In this document: in pieces, positions 33,501-38,661 of the stretch
Numbering within the stretch: position 1 is the stretch's first letter
Layout of the letters: each line of letters opens with the position of its first letter
Virus record (IMG/VR): IMGVR_UViG_3300044837_000033
Span: 1 to 45,267 of that record
Reading direction: 5' to 3' (one strand)
Length of the DNA: 45,267 nt
Source of the DNA: a virus
Notes under the pieces: model-generated
Told to the model about the DNA's origin: nothing
Databases searched by the model: none
The model's input: only the letters and a program-made list of their open reading frames with translations
Position numbers and translations under genes: made by a program

Positions 33501-34241
33501 CAATTGTCCTATGCACTCAAGATCGTGATCAACACGGTTTATGGCCTTACTGCGGCCTCCTTCCCTAACCGCTTTAGGGACTCGAGGAACATTGACAACA
33601 TCGTCGCAAAGCGCGGGGCGTTGTTCATGGTCGACCTCAAGGAGTTTGTGCAGAACAAGGGCTTTACCGTCGCCCACATTAAGACCGACTCTATCAAGAT
33701 TCCTGGTGCAACCCCTGAACTTATCCAAGAAGTCACACTTTTTGGTGAGAAGTACGGCTACACCTTTGAGCATGAGGCGACATATTCGCGCTTCTGTCTG
33801 GTGAACGACGCAGTTTATGTAGCCAAGTACGCCTGGGCGCAGAAGGAAAAGAAGATCGGCACGTGGGAAACGACGGGGGCCCAGTTCCAGCACCCAGTGG
33901 TCCGCAAGCGGTTGTTCACGGGCGAAGTAGAGGAGTCAAGTGACTACGTCGAAGCAAAGCAGGTATCCAAAGGAGCAATGTACCTTGTTGCTAGCGATGA
34001 AAGTAGGAGTTTCATCGGACGGTTTGGAGCGTTTGTGCCTGTCCTGCATGGAAGAGCTCTCATGCGTGTGGATGGAGACAAGGCCCATGCTGTCACTGGT
34101 ACCAAAGGATACCTCTGGGAGTCAGCTGACGCTGCCTTTGGAATGGGACTGACCGTCGATCAGTCATATTTCGAGGCACTCGTGGTCAACGCAATCGAGA
34201 CCATCAACAACTTCGGCAGCTTTGAAGAATTCGTCGCTTAG
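30501..34241 (+). CDS. Fused replication protein: SF3 helicase, AEP-type primase and family B DNA polymerase
   Basis: 1246 residues; TTG at 30501 after AAGGGAGG. SF3 helicase: GPPGSGKST at 178-186, acidic Walker B AIDQDGD at 226-232, sensor FVGSNES and arginine finger FRRL near 275-295. Primase: VIDFDLK (Asp503, Asp505), SGQGLHLHY (His540, His542), and a third acidic motif at Glu561. Polymerase: proofreading exonuclease FDCE (Asp699, Glu701), NYDNH (Asp748), YCCND (Asp838); motif A DVASMHP (Asp941), motif B KIVINTVYG (Lys1007), motif C KTDS (Asp1063), where Lys replaces the first Asp of the usual DTDS. Together it could unwind, prime, extend and proofread DNA. Confidence 0.85.
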   Translation: MDFIRVGIKENKDGTREFFPSLQVLRSEDLVIRGGSFVAIWDEDVQLYSRKIYDVADIIDRAFAHMIAEKVRPGDSIKKMRSFDNTYFTRFLSYVRSIGDMGPDLDQRIIFADQHPTKQDAATFKMDYSMGAGSISAWDELLGVLYSQHERLKIEWAIGSIFSGDAATVIQKMYVFYGPPGSGKSTIMNIIERLFEGHTAIFSAFEMGRRDAQFSLEPFKDNPLVAIDQDGDMSRLEANKNLNSIVSHDPVLINAKGKNLFTIKPRATLFVGSNESVRISDRKSGLFRRLVDIQPTGQRISERKYHQLMKQVEFELGAIAHHCLSTYKVHGPTYFSEYRSVEMMYRTNDIFNFVEDNRLVLSKGIALKQAHKMYMNWCDETDTKAVYKQYRFRDLLRDYFEEFQDQVMIEGQRYRSYFSVLKPLESFQWDPEREELVSWLTLKDELLKPGPLTEALADCPAQYHSAANDRPMHKWENVTTTLKDLKTTALHYVKIPLQHIVIDFDLKNEKGEKDLSLNLAAAAGWPPTYAEVSKSGQGLHLHYNYVGDVHLLAPSVSEGIEIKTLLGDASLRRRYTKSNDLPIATLSGGLPLREERAVLSAQSFMTEKGLRDLLVRTLSRQIHEHTKPSMDFIKKQLDDALAQGLVFDVTDMYDDVFSFAMTSSNQRDVCLEILSQLKFRSEEDVPAEVPPETPVVYFDCEVYRNLFVVCWMYDRDDAELVEMVNPSPAEIEELFKFRLIGFYNRNYDNHILWARSLGYSNEKLYELSQAITSNDRNAMFGAAYNLHYADVYDYASEKKSLKKWEIELGLPHVEIDIPWDQDVPEERIHDVVRYCCNDVIATREVAKARAGDFNARRILAELSGLEICNTTRQHTEKLIFGDVKDTSDELVYTDLSKEFPGYVFDKFKPRKEASTYKGESVGEGGYVYAEPGMYKDVVLLDVASMHPTSIVVLNAFGKYTSVFKQLLDTRLLIKDGNLAEAAKLYGGRLAAYLGDPEEAEQLSYALKIVINTVYGLTAASFPNRFRDSRNIDNIVAKRGALFMVDLKEFVQNKGFTVAHIKTDSIKIPGATPELIQEVTLFGEKYGYTFEHEATYSRFCLVNDAVYVAKYAWAQKEKKIGTWETTGAQFQHPVVRKRLFTGEVEESSDYVEAKQVSKGAMYLVASDESRSFIGRFGAFVPVLHGRALMRVDGDKAHAVTGTKGYLWESADAAFGMGLTVDQSYFEALVVNAIETINNFGSFEEFVA

Positions 34242-34246
34242 GAAAT

Positions 34247-34275
34247 ACATGTCTTAAGATGACAGATTCATCAAC
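34247..34275 (+). promoter_or_regulatory. ACATGTC / TAAGAT element after the replication gene
   Basis: ACATGTC (34247-34253) and -10-like TAAGAT (34255-34260) match the repeated element; GATGA (34258-34262) and TCATC (34268-34272) form a short inverted repeat just downstream. Confidence 0.5.
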
Positions 34276-34298
34276 CAAGCCCGAAAGGAGCTTCGTCA

Positions 34299-34553
34299 AT
34301 GAGCACTTACACCAACTTCGAGAAGACCACTCACAACGAAGACGGCACGATCACGACCGAGATCATGTACACGGAGCACCCGCCCACCAAGAAGGACCAA
34401 GTTATCGCTTGGACCGTCTTCGGGGGTATTTGCCTCGTGTCCGTGGCCCCGCTCATCATGGTCGGCCTGGACGAAGTGAAGTACCGCCGCGAAGAGCGTC
34501 GTAAGCGCAAGGCTGACGCAAAGTTCATCAAGGACATGCAAGAGAAGATCTAG
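34299..34553 (+). CDS. Single-span membrane protein, 84 aa
   Basis: ATG at 34299 after GAAAGGAG. A polar Thr/Glu-rich arm is followed by a membrane helix at about 34-55 (VIAWTVFGGICLVSVAPLIM) and a strongly basic tail (KYRREERRKRKADAK). C/G-ending codons. An upstream ATG at 34259 reads another frame and lacks a binding site. Confidence 0.7.
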   Translation: MSTYTNFEKTTHNEDGTITTEIMYTEHPPTKKDQVIAWTVFGGICLVSVAPLIMVGLDEVKYRREERRKRKADAKFIKDMQEKI

Positions 34554-34563
34554 TCGAGGCTAC

Positions 34564-34584
34564 GGGCCCCTTAAACAAGGGCCC
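34564..34584 (+). terminator. Strong GC hairpin, possible terminator
   Basis: GGGCC-CTT pairs with AAG-GGCCC around an AAAC loop (one bulge). Only a weak T-rich tail (TCTTGTCT) follows, so termination may be partial. Confidence 0.55.
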
Positions 34585-34625
34585 ACAGTCTTGTCTACCC
34601 CCAAATTTCCCGGGAGGGGAAATCC

Positions 34626-35120
34626 ATGTCAGAGTCAACCCCAGAGCCCGATCCCGAAGACGCCTTGGTCGAAGCGCGACGCAGGGAAGCTGAACTTCTG
34701 CAAGCACAGATGATCGCAGAGCAGATCGCCAAGAACTCACCGGAAGAGGTCGCCGCGGCGGCCGAAAAAGAGCGTCTTCGACAAGTTGATGCAGTTACGG
34801 GACTCGCTATCTGCCGAATGGTGGAGTACCGATCCCGCACAGGCAACTACAGTGTTCCTGCAGTTGTTAATTGTACAACAGATTCTATCTACCAACCTGG
34901 AGTCGAGGCCGGTCACGTGCCTGCGCTCACCTCTGTTGACCGAGTCCACCTCACTGTGTTCACGCCCGGTTTGCCGGGTATGCGTGGAGATGCTGATAAC
35001 TTCGTTGTCGCCTCCGAACAGCCCGTGAGCGAGAACGTGGCTGGCACCTACCAGGAATGGAATATCCCGTATGACCCCGATGGCGGCCCTGGGACCTGGA
35101 AGTGGCCTACGAGAGCGTGA
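34626..35120 (+). CDS. Hypothetical protein with N-terminal helix and beta domain, 164 aa
   Basis: ATG at 34626 after GGGAGGGG. Residues 10-60 are a charged Glu/Ala helix; the rest is a beta-rich domain (YSVPAVVNCTTDSIYQPGVE, VHLTVFTPGLPGMRG, AGTYQEWNIPYDPDGG-type end) with Pro/Gly loops. No membrane segment and no recognised family. Confidence 0.6.
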   Translation: MSESTPEPDPEDALVEARRREAELLQAQMIAEQIAKNSPEEVAAAAEKERLRQVDAVTGLAICRMVEYRSRTGNYSVPAVVNCTTDSIYQPGVEAGHVPALTSVDRVHLTVFTPGLPGMRGDADNFVVASEQPVSENVAGTYQEWNIPYDPDGGPGTWKWPTRA

Positions 35121-35129
35121 GGGGTGAAA

Positions 35130-35390
35130 ATGACTGAGTGGCACACGATCGGGGGGAGCGCCTTGTACGCGGAGAAGGTGTTCCCCAATCGCAAGGTGGG
35201 CCACGTATCAGCAACCACCCGAACCCTGTGGCGATGCAGTCTAGATGGCGTCCCATGCGGCTCAGCCTTTACTCGTGAAGACGCGCAGGCACTGGTCGAA
35301 TACGAGTACGAGATGCGATACGAAAGGGAGAACAATGGAGTTCTGGATCGTAGTCATCGCGGTGTGTTTCCTCGTGGCGATTCTCGTTAA
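35130..35390 (+). CDS. Small soluble protein, 86 aa
   Basis: The ATG at 35130 lies at good spacing behind GTGAGGGG; a GTG at 35124 is also in frame. Contains WRCSLDGVPCGSAFTREDA, resembling a short alpha/beta fold, then a Glu/Tyr-rich helix. Its last 56 bases overlap a tiny membrane gene. Function unknown. Confidence 0.55.
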   Translation: MTEWHTIGGSALYAEKVFPNRKVGHVSATTRTLWRCSLDGVPCGSAFTREDAQALVEYEYEMRYERENNGVLDRSHRGVFPRGDSR

Positions 35391-35403
35391 GCGGTATTTC
35401 TGA
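35335..35403 (+). CDS. Single-helix membrane micropeptide, 22 aa
   Basis: ATG at 35335 after AAAGGGAGAAC. The 22 residues (MEFWIVVIAVCFLVAILVKR then YF) form nothing but one membrane helix with a basic end. Its TGA overlaps the next gene's ATG (TGATG), so it sits in a coupled chain. The hydrophobic pattern together with the binding site makes chance unlikely. Confidence 0.6.
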   Translation: MEFWIVVIAVCFLVAILVKRYF

Positions 35404-35702
35404 TGGTGGACGAAAACATCCCGTCGATCCCCGCTCTTCAGCCTCGACTCAAGGCCCGACTTATGGTGGCAGATTTCACCAAGCGCCACTTCGAGTACGA
35501 CCTGGACCCCGACAAGGATATTTACGTCGTGTGGTTCTGCAAGACGCTTCAAAACTGGAAGGCGCTGTTGAGCACTAATATGCCTGACGGTAACTACTAC
35601 GAGGTGACTTACAATGGCGATCAAGGCGTTGCCTACCTCGACCAGTACAAGAAGATCGTCAATCAGGACTACCCCGACGAGTGGTTCGGAATGAGGCTCT
35701 GA
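35403..35702 (+). CDS. DUF6275-like protein, 99 aa
   Basis: ATG at 35403 in a TGATG overlap. The central sequence IYVVWFCKTLQNWKALLST and GNYYEVTYNGDQ followed by YLDQYKKI is the conserved core of a small phage family I recall as DUF6275, found in many Gram-positive siphophages. Predicted alpha/beta, soluble. Function unknown. It ends in TGATG, coupled to the CAP-domain gene. Confidence 0.65.
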   Translation: MVDENIPSIPALQPRLKARLMVADFTKRHFEYDLDPDKDIYVVWFCKTLQNWKALLSTNMPDGNYYEVTYNGDQGVAYLDQYKKIVNQDYPDEWFGMRL

Positions 35703-36091
35703 TGGCAGTCCTCGCCAAGACCATCAGGCGCCTGGTCAATGAGGAGCGCCACAGAAATGGCCTGCCTGGCCTGAAGGCGTCCAAGAAGCTGAACATATCT
35801 GCTCGAGCCAAAGCAGCGGATATGGTCAAGTACAACTACTTCTCCCACGGTACACCCCACGGCTCCTGGTACGCGTTTCTGTACAAGTACGCAGGTAAGT
35901 CCTGGAACACCATCGGAGAGAACATCGCTCGAGGACAGGACACCGCCTCGCAGGTGATGAAAGCGTGGATGGACTCGCCAGAACACCGAGCCAACATCCT
36001 AAACGTTCACTACAAGGTCCTAGGGATTGGATTTGCTCGTGGCGGAGAGCATGGAGACACAGAGTACTGGGTCCAACACTTCGGAGGTTGA
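35702..36091 (+). CDS. CAP-domain (SCP/PR-1-like) protein
   Basis: 129 residues; ATG at 35702. The order VNEERHRNGLPGLKASKKL, AKAADMVKYNYFSHGTPHG, IGENIARGQDTASQVMKAW, then SPEHRANILNVHYKVLGIGF and WVQHFG is the full CAP fold of bacterial YkwD-type proteins, with His and Glu of the central cavity retained. No signal peptide is present, so it acts in the cytoplasm, in the virion or after lysis. CAP domains are rarely seen in phages; a role at the host envelope is possible. Confidence 0.75.
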   Translation: MAVLAKTIRRLVNEERHRNGLPGLKASKKLNISARAKAADMVKYNYFSHGTPHGSWYAFLYKYAGKSWNTIGENIARGQDTASQVMKAWMDSPEHRANILNVHYKVLGIGFARGGEHGDTEYWVQHFGG

Positions 36092-36257
36092 GGAGTTTCT
36101 TCCTCGCAGAGCCACCGACGAGCACAACTGGCCGAGCGTGGGACATCTGTATTCCGGCTGGCATACGGCCACCGGGCTTCCCAAGGCGACCCAGTATCGG
36201 GTGTGTATCCACCCCTCGTGTACCCACGTCGAATACAGGGATGTCCCGAATGTCTGA
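36051..36257 (+). CDS. Small protein with Cys/His pair, 68 aa
   Basis: ATG at 36051 after GGCGGAGAG, within the end of the CAP gene. It contains VCIHPSCTHVEYRDV, a C-x4-C-x-H arrangement that could bind a metal, and a Trp/His-rich middle (NWPSVGHLYSGWHT). The stop overlaps the next gene by eight bases. Confidence 0.5.
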   Translation: METQSTGSNTSEVEEFLPRRATDEHNWPSVGHLYSGWHTATGLPKATQYRVCIHPSCTHVEYRDVPNV

Positions 36258-36546
36258 CAACGGCATCGAGATCCGCAAGCTGAACGACACCATGAAGGAG
36301 ATCAACAAAACCCTCAACCGTCAGAATTCCCTACTCGAGAAGATGCTGAGGTTCCAAGTTCTTGACTACGAAGAAGGCCAGGCGAGCCGCCGTCGCCGAG
36401 AAGAGGGAGCGGTTCCTAGCACAGGAGAAGGAGATTGGCCTGCAGGCTCTCCAAGCCGACAAGGCCAGCCGAGCCTACAACCGGGAGCACCCGTTGAGCC
36501 CGGACAGCCCGAAGCGCCAAAAGGGTACCAGATCTTCGGGGAGTAA
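36250..36546 (+). CDS. Small coiled-coil protein, frame-shifted or overlapping
   Basis: ATG at 36250. The first 36 codons (IRKLNDTMKEINKTLNRQNS, a helix) show good C/G third positions. Past about 36358 this frame becomes Pro/Gly/Arg-rich with poor third positions, whereas the +1 frame (36362-36550) encodes a regular charged helix with strongly C/G-ending codons. The two may be one protein joined by a +1 frameshift, or two overlapping genes. Confidence 0.45.
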   Translation: MSDNGIEIRKLNDTMKEINKTLNRQNSLLEKMLRFQVLDYEEGQASRRRREEGAVPSTGEGDWPAGSPSRQGQPSLQPGAPVEPGQPEAPKGYQIFGE

Positions 36547-36550
36547 GTAG
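36362..36550 (+). CDS. Charged helical protein in the +1 frame, 62 aa
   Basis: Frame opens at TTG 36362 after an in-frame stop at 36347; GAGG lies 12 bases upstream. The sequence (KKARRAAVAEKRERFLAQEK, then ALQADKASRAYNREHPL) is a long basic helix and has better coding statistics by eye than the overlapping frame of the 36250 gene. Start or frameshift undecided. Confidence 0.45.
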   Translation: MTTKKARRAAVAEKRERFLAQEKEIGLQALQADKASRAYNREHPLSPDSPKRQKGTRSSGSK

Positions 36551-36562
36551 CTACAAAGGGGA

Positions 36563-36594
36563 CCTAGCCCGGGGTATAAGAAAGGCTTAGGTTT
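36563..36594 (+). terminator. Terminator-like hairpin
   Basis: CCTAGCC (36563-36569) pairs with GGCTTAGG (36584-36591) with one bulge, followed by TTTAAA. Confidence 0.6.
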
Positions 36595-36656
36595 AAACGA
36601 CAGCGACGGATTGAGTAGATTCATCTATCCCCACGTGACTGCGCCCCGCACTAAAA

Positions 36657-36685
36657 ACATGCCTTACAGTAGGAAACTACTAAGG
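36657..36685 (+). promoter_or_regulatory. Promoter-like / SD-pairing cassette
   Basis: ACATGCC (36657-36663), -10-like TACAGT (36665-36670), and an inverted repeat CTTA-c-AGTA (36663-36671) / TACTAAG (36678-36684) whose right arm runs into AAGGAGG of the next gene. Confidence 0.55.
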
Positions 36686-36692
36686 AGGAACC

Positions 36693-36923
36693 ATGTCACG
36701 TAAGCACGCAATGCTCGCAGTCATCGTCACTGCGGTTGCTACGGAGCGACTCGCCAACCTCGGCTACAAAGAAATTCTGAAGAAGGTTGAGGCTATCTAC
36801 AAAGATGGCCTGGACCAGTCCTTCGGGAAAGGCTTTGACGCCGGGTGGGAGAGCGCCCTGGAGAACCGCTACGCCGTATCGAATGCGTACATGCGCAACG
36901 CACGAATCATGGAAATGAACTAG
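36693..36923 (+). CDS. Small protein, 76 aa
   Basis: ATG at 36693 after TAAGGAGG. A short hydrophobic N-terminus (MLAVIVTAVATERLANLGY) followed by a helix and SFGKGFDAGWESALENR, where a Gly/Phe repeat FGKGFDAGWE resembles the GY/F-x-x-G patterns of peripheral membrane proteins. Stands alone between a promoter-like cassette and a terminator. Confidence 0.6.
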   Translation: MSRKHAMLAVIVTAVATERLANLGYKEILKKVEAIYKDGLDQSFGKGFDAGWESALENRYAVSNAYMRNARIMEMN

Positions 36924-36933
36924 TACCACCAAA

Positions 36934-36964
36934 GCCTAGGCCCCCACAAGGGGCTAAGGTTTTA
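36934..36964 (+). terminator. Intrinsic terminator
   Basis: CCT-AG-GCCCC pairs with GGGGC-TA-AGG around CACAA, followed by TTTT, whose last bases begin the next ACATGCC cassette. Confidence 0.8.
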
Positions 36965-36992
36965 CATGCCTTAGTATAGGAAACTACTAAGG
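36964..36992 (+). promoter_or_regulatory. Promoter-like / SD-pairing cassette
   Basis: ACATGCC (36964-36970), -10-like TAGTAT (36972-36977), perfect 8-bp inverted repeat CCTTAGTA (36969-36976) / TACTAAGG (36985-36992); the right arm contains the ribosome binding site AAGGAG. Confidence 0.6.
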
Positions 36993-36999
36993 AGATTTG

Positions 37000-37251
37000 A
37001 TGACCCACATCGCTATCGCCCTGAACTACGCAAACCTCAAACTTGTAAAGTCGCTGGTTAAGACCATCATCGAATTCGATATCTACACCCCGAATCCCCT
37101 CGCATCAATGCATGAAGCAAATGTTGCAGAGTGGATCGCCGTGATTGATCTCGAGTCGCCGAGTCTTATCCTCGTCTACTACAAGGACTTTGAGGAGCAC
37201 TACGAAGGCCGATACTCATCTGGAGTATTCAGCAAAGTCACCCCTAAGTAA
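37000..37251 (+). CDS. Small soluble protein, 83 aa
   Basis: ATG at 37000, seven bases after AAGGAG; a TTG three bases earlier is also in frame. Alpha/beta sequence (VKSLVKTIIEFDIYTPN, WIAVIDLESPSLILVYYKDF) without membrane helix or cysteine. Unrecognised. It is monocistronic between cassette and terminator. Confidence 0.6.
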   Translation: MTHIAIALNYANLKLVKSLVKTIIEFDIYTPNPLASMHEANVAEWIAVIDLESPSLILVYYKDFEEHYEGRYSSGVFSKVTPK

Positions 37252-37256
37252 CCAAG

Positions 37257-37284
37257 CCTAGCCCCCACAAGGGGCATAGGTTTT
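37257..37284 (+). terminator. Intrinsic terminator
   Basis: CCTA-GCCCC (37257-37265) pairs with GGGGC-a-TAGG (37271-37280), followed by TTTT that merges with the next ACATGCC. Confidence 0.85.
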
Positions 37285-37322
37285 ACATGCCTTATATTGA
37301 GAACATAACTTCAATAGAAAGG
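37285..37322 (+). promoter_or_regulatory. Promoter-like / SD-pairing cassette
   Basis: ACATGCC (37285-37291), -10-like TATATT (37293-37298), inverted repeats TATTGA (37295-37300) / TCAATA (37311-37316) and CCTT (37290-37293) / AAGG (37319-37322, the ribosome binding site). Confidence 0.6.
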
Positions 37323-37323
37323 T

Positions 37324-37476
37324 ATGACAATGGCATTCGTCGTAATCATCCTTGCACTCGCGCTGACCCTGGTCGCATTCCTCTACGGACATTCCGTTGG
37401 GGTTGGCGACAAGATGATGTCGCTTCGCAAGATGCCCGCGCCGCCTGCAAACGTCTGGACCGTTGAGAAGAAGTAA
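37324..37476 (+). CDS. Single-span membrane peptide, 50 aa
   Basis: ATG at 37324 (an ATG at 37330 is better spaced from AAAGG and gives 48 residues). Membrane helix at about 3-22 (AFVVIILALALTLVAFLYG), then a Lys/Met/Pro-containing tail ending VWTVEKK. Its own terminator follows. Confidence 0.65.
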   Translation: MTMAFVVIILALALTLVAFLYGHSVGVGDKMMSLRKMPAPPANVWTVEKK

Positions 37477-37485
37477 ACTCAAAAG

Positions 37486-37512
37486 CCTATGCCCACAAAG
37501 GGTGTAGGTTTT
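37486..37512 (+). terminator. Intrinsic terminator
   Basis: CCTA-t-GCCC pairs with GGG-t-GTAGG around ACAAA, followed by TTTT and the next cassette. Confidence 0.8.
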
Positions 37513-37544
37513 ACATGTCCTATAGTAGGAACCTACTCATAGGA
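37513..37544 (+). promoter_or_regulatory. Promoter-like / SD-pairing cassette
   Basis: ACATGTCC (37513-37520), -10-like TATAGT (37521-37526), inverted repeats TCCTAT (37518-37523) / ATAGGA (37539-37544) and GTAGG (37525-37529) / CCTAC (37532-37536); ATAGGAG is also the ribosome binding site. Confidence 0.65.
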
Positions 37545-37550
37545 GAAGTA

Positions 37551-37658
37551 ATGAAGAAGTATCGTTTTCGAAGCTTCCTGCTTGACGCCATCCTCGTCTG
37601 CCTCACCGGCGGACTCTGGCTCATCTGGATCTTCGTTCGCGAAATGCGTCGTCGCTAA
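37551..37658 (+). CDS. Single-span membrane micropeptide, 35 aa
   Basis: ATG at 37551 after ATAGGAG. Basic N-terminus (KKYRFRS), helix FLLDAILVCLTGGLWLIWIF and a basic end (REMRRR). The LTGGLWLIW pattern is one commonly seen in tiny phage and bacterial membrane proteins. Too short for a database-style call. Confidence 0.65.
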   Translation: MKKYRFRSFLLDAILVCLTGGLWLIWIFVREMRRR

Positions 37659-37673
37659 TCATGAGAGTTTAAA

Positions 37674-37703
37674 GCCTATATTCCGCAAGGAGTATGGGTT
37701 TTT
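37674..37703 (+). terminator. Intrinsic terminator
   Basis: CCTATA-TTCC pairs imperfectly with GGA-gTATGGG around GCAA, then TTTTTT merging with ACATGCC. Confidence 0.8.
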
Positions 37704-37704
37704 T

Positions 37705-37742
37705 ACATGCCTTATAGTGAGAACTATTCCCACAACTAAGGA
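37705..37742 (+). promoter_or_regulatory. Promoter-like / SD-pairing cassette
   Basis: ACATGCC (37705-37711), -10-like TATAGT (37713-37718), GAGAAC; weaker inverted repeat CTTA (37711-37714) / TAAG (37737-37740) with inner GTG/CAC. The right arm leads into TAAGGAG. Confidence 0.55.
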
Positions 37743-37748
37743 GTCCCA

Positions 37749-37871
37749 ATGCAGACTTTTGTCCTCGCCATGTTCATCATGATGTTCGCCACCTTCGCCG
37801 GTGCGATCTACATGACACGCTGGGCGACCAAGAAGACCACACGAGGAATTCGTAAGCTTGTACGTCGATAG
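37749..37871 (+). CDS. Single-span membrane micropeptide, 40 aa
   Basis: ATG at 37749 after TAAGGAG. Helix at residues 3-22 (TFVLAMFIMMFATFAGAIYM), then a basic tail (TKKTTRGIRKLVRR). Followed directly by a terminator. Confidence 0.65.
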   Translation: MQTFVLAMFIMMFATFAGAIYMTRWATKKTTRGIRKLVRR

Positions 37872-37876
37872 TCCTA

Positions 37877-37910
37877 AAGATTCTGATCCCACACGGGGTC
37901 AGGGTCTTGT
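37877..37910 (+). terminator. Intrinsic terminator overlapping the next leader
   Basis: AAGA-TCTGA-CCC pairs with GGG-TCAG-TCTT around ACAC; the downstream GTGGAGG is the binding site of the next gene, with no promoter-like box in between. Confidence 0.65.
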
Positions 37911-37919
37911 GGAGGGTCG

Positions 37920-38045
37920 ATGAGTTGCAACATTGTGAACTGCAACAATCTCGAAGCAATCCAAGCTTTATTTGAAGAGAACCAGCGCTTACAACAAGTG
38001 ATCGCGGGGCTCGCTCATGCAATCATCGAGTTGGACGCAAAATGA
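37920..38045 (+). CDS. Small helical protein, 41 aa
   Basis: ATG at 37920 after GTGGAGG. Two cysteines at the N-terminus (MSCNIVNCNN) and a leucine-patterned amphipathic helix (ALFEENQRLQQVIAGLAHAI). The end overlaps the next ATG as ATGA. Confidence 0.55.
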   Translation: MSCNIVNCNNLEAIQALFEENQRLQQVIAGLAHAIIELDAK

Positions 38046-38242
38046 CATTCAAGTGCATCCAGCACAACAGAATCATATTCTTCGTGGATGACTTGATCTT
38101 TCATATGAACAAGACTCCATGTTGGTCCAGGCTAATCTCAACACCCTACGAGAATGAGGATCCAAATGTCGAAGAAGAAGGTAACGATGATCGTCCTGCT
38201 GGTGGCCTTCCTGGGCTTCATCGCGGCAGTGATCAAGGCTGA
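38042..38242 (+). CDS. Small hypothetical protein, 66 aa
   Basis: ATG at 38042 in an ATGA overlap. N-terminal part FKCIQHNRIIFFVDDLIFHM has alternating hydrophobics; the C-terminal third is low-complexity and overlaps a better-supported micropeptide in another frame. Its true extent is uncertain. Confidence 0.4.
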   Translation: MTFKCIQHNRIIFFVDDLIFHMNKTPCWSRLISTPYENEDPNVEEEGNDDRPAGGLPGLHRGSDQG

Positions 38243-38267
38243 CAAGCTCGAGCTTCCTGGGAAGTGA
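38166..38267 (+). CDS. Single-span membrane micropeptide, 33 aa
   Basis: ATG at 38166 with GAGGATCC upstream. Basic start (MSKKK), helix VTMIVLLVAFLGFIAAVI, short charged tail. It overlaps the 3' part of the previous gene. C/G-ending codons support it. Confidence 0.6.
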   Translation: MSKKKVTMIVLLVAFLGFIAAVIKADKLELPGK

Positions 38268-38611
38268 CCCCTCTCTGCTTGGATTGTCCAGACCATGAAG
38301 CATGTATGACGAATTGGCCGTGTCACATCGTAAAGGCCCTCGACAAGGAAAACATGCTTCTTAATGGACACACTACCAAAAGGAGGAACGCAATGGCATT
38401 TGACTTTCGCCAGTCTTGGGAAAACATCAAGCGCGAAATCGAAGACCGACCTGTTGTAGTCATGGGTGTGCTGGGAACCGTCTTGTACGGAGCCAGTCAC
38501 ATCATGGACTCCAACACCCGTCGCGTCAACGCCAAAACGCAACGCAAGTACCAGAAGGACTGGGAACGAGAAGTCGCTCGCCGTGAGCGTAAAGCCGAAC
38601 GTAAGAAGTGA
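38264..38611 (+). CDS. Cys-rich N-terminus joined to a membrane protein, with internal start
   Basis: GTG at 38264 overlapping the previous TGA opens a 115-residue frame. Residues 5-20 (CLDCPDHEACMTNWPC) form a C-x2-C-x5-C-x5-C cluster. At 38393 an in-frame ATG follows AAAAGGAGG and would give a separate 72-residue protein with a short membrane helix (VVVMGVLGTVLYGASHI) and a very basic tail (REVARRERKAERKK). Whether both forms are made is undecided. Confidence 0.55.
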   Translation: MTPLCLDCPDHEACMTNWPCHIVKALDKENMLLNGHTTKRRNAMAFDFRQSWENIKREIEDRPVVVMGVLGTVLYGASHIMDSNTRRVNAKTQRKYQKDWEREVARRERKAERKK

Positions 38612-38619
38612 CCAAGAAG

Positions 38620-38648
38620 CCAAGATTCCTACATGGAGTCTTGGTTTT
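38620..38648 (+). terminator. Intrinsic terminator
   Basis: CCAAGA-TTCC pairs with GGAG-TCTTGG around TACAT, followed by TTTT. The next gene's GAAGGAG follows at once. Confidence 0.8.
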
Positions 38649-38661
38649 GTGAAGGAGAGAG

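Noticed and set aside
34259-34504. Alternative frame opening at ATG 34259
   Set aside because: No ribosome site, His/Arg-rich sequence; the overlapping gene at 34299 has AAAGGAG and a clear membrane helix.
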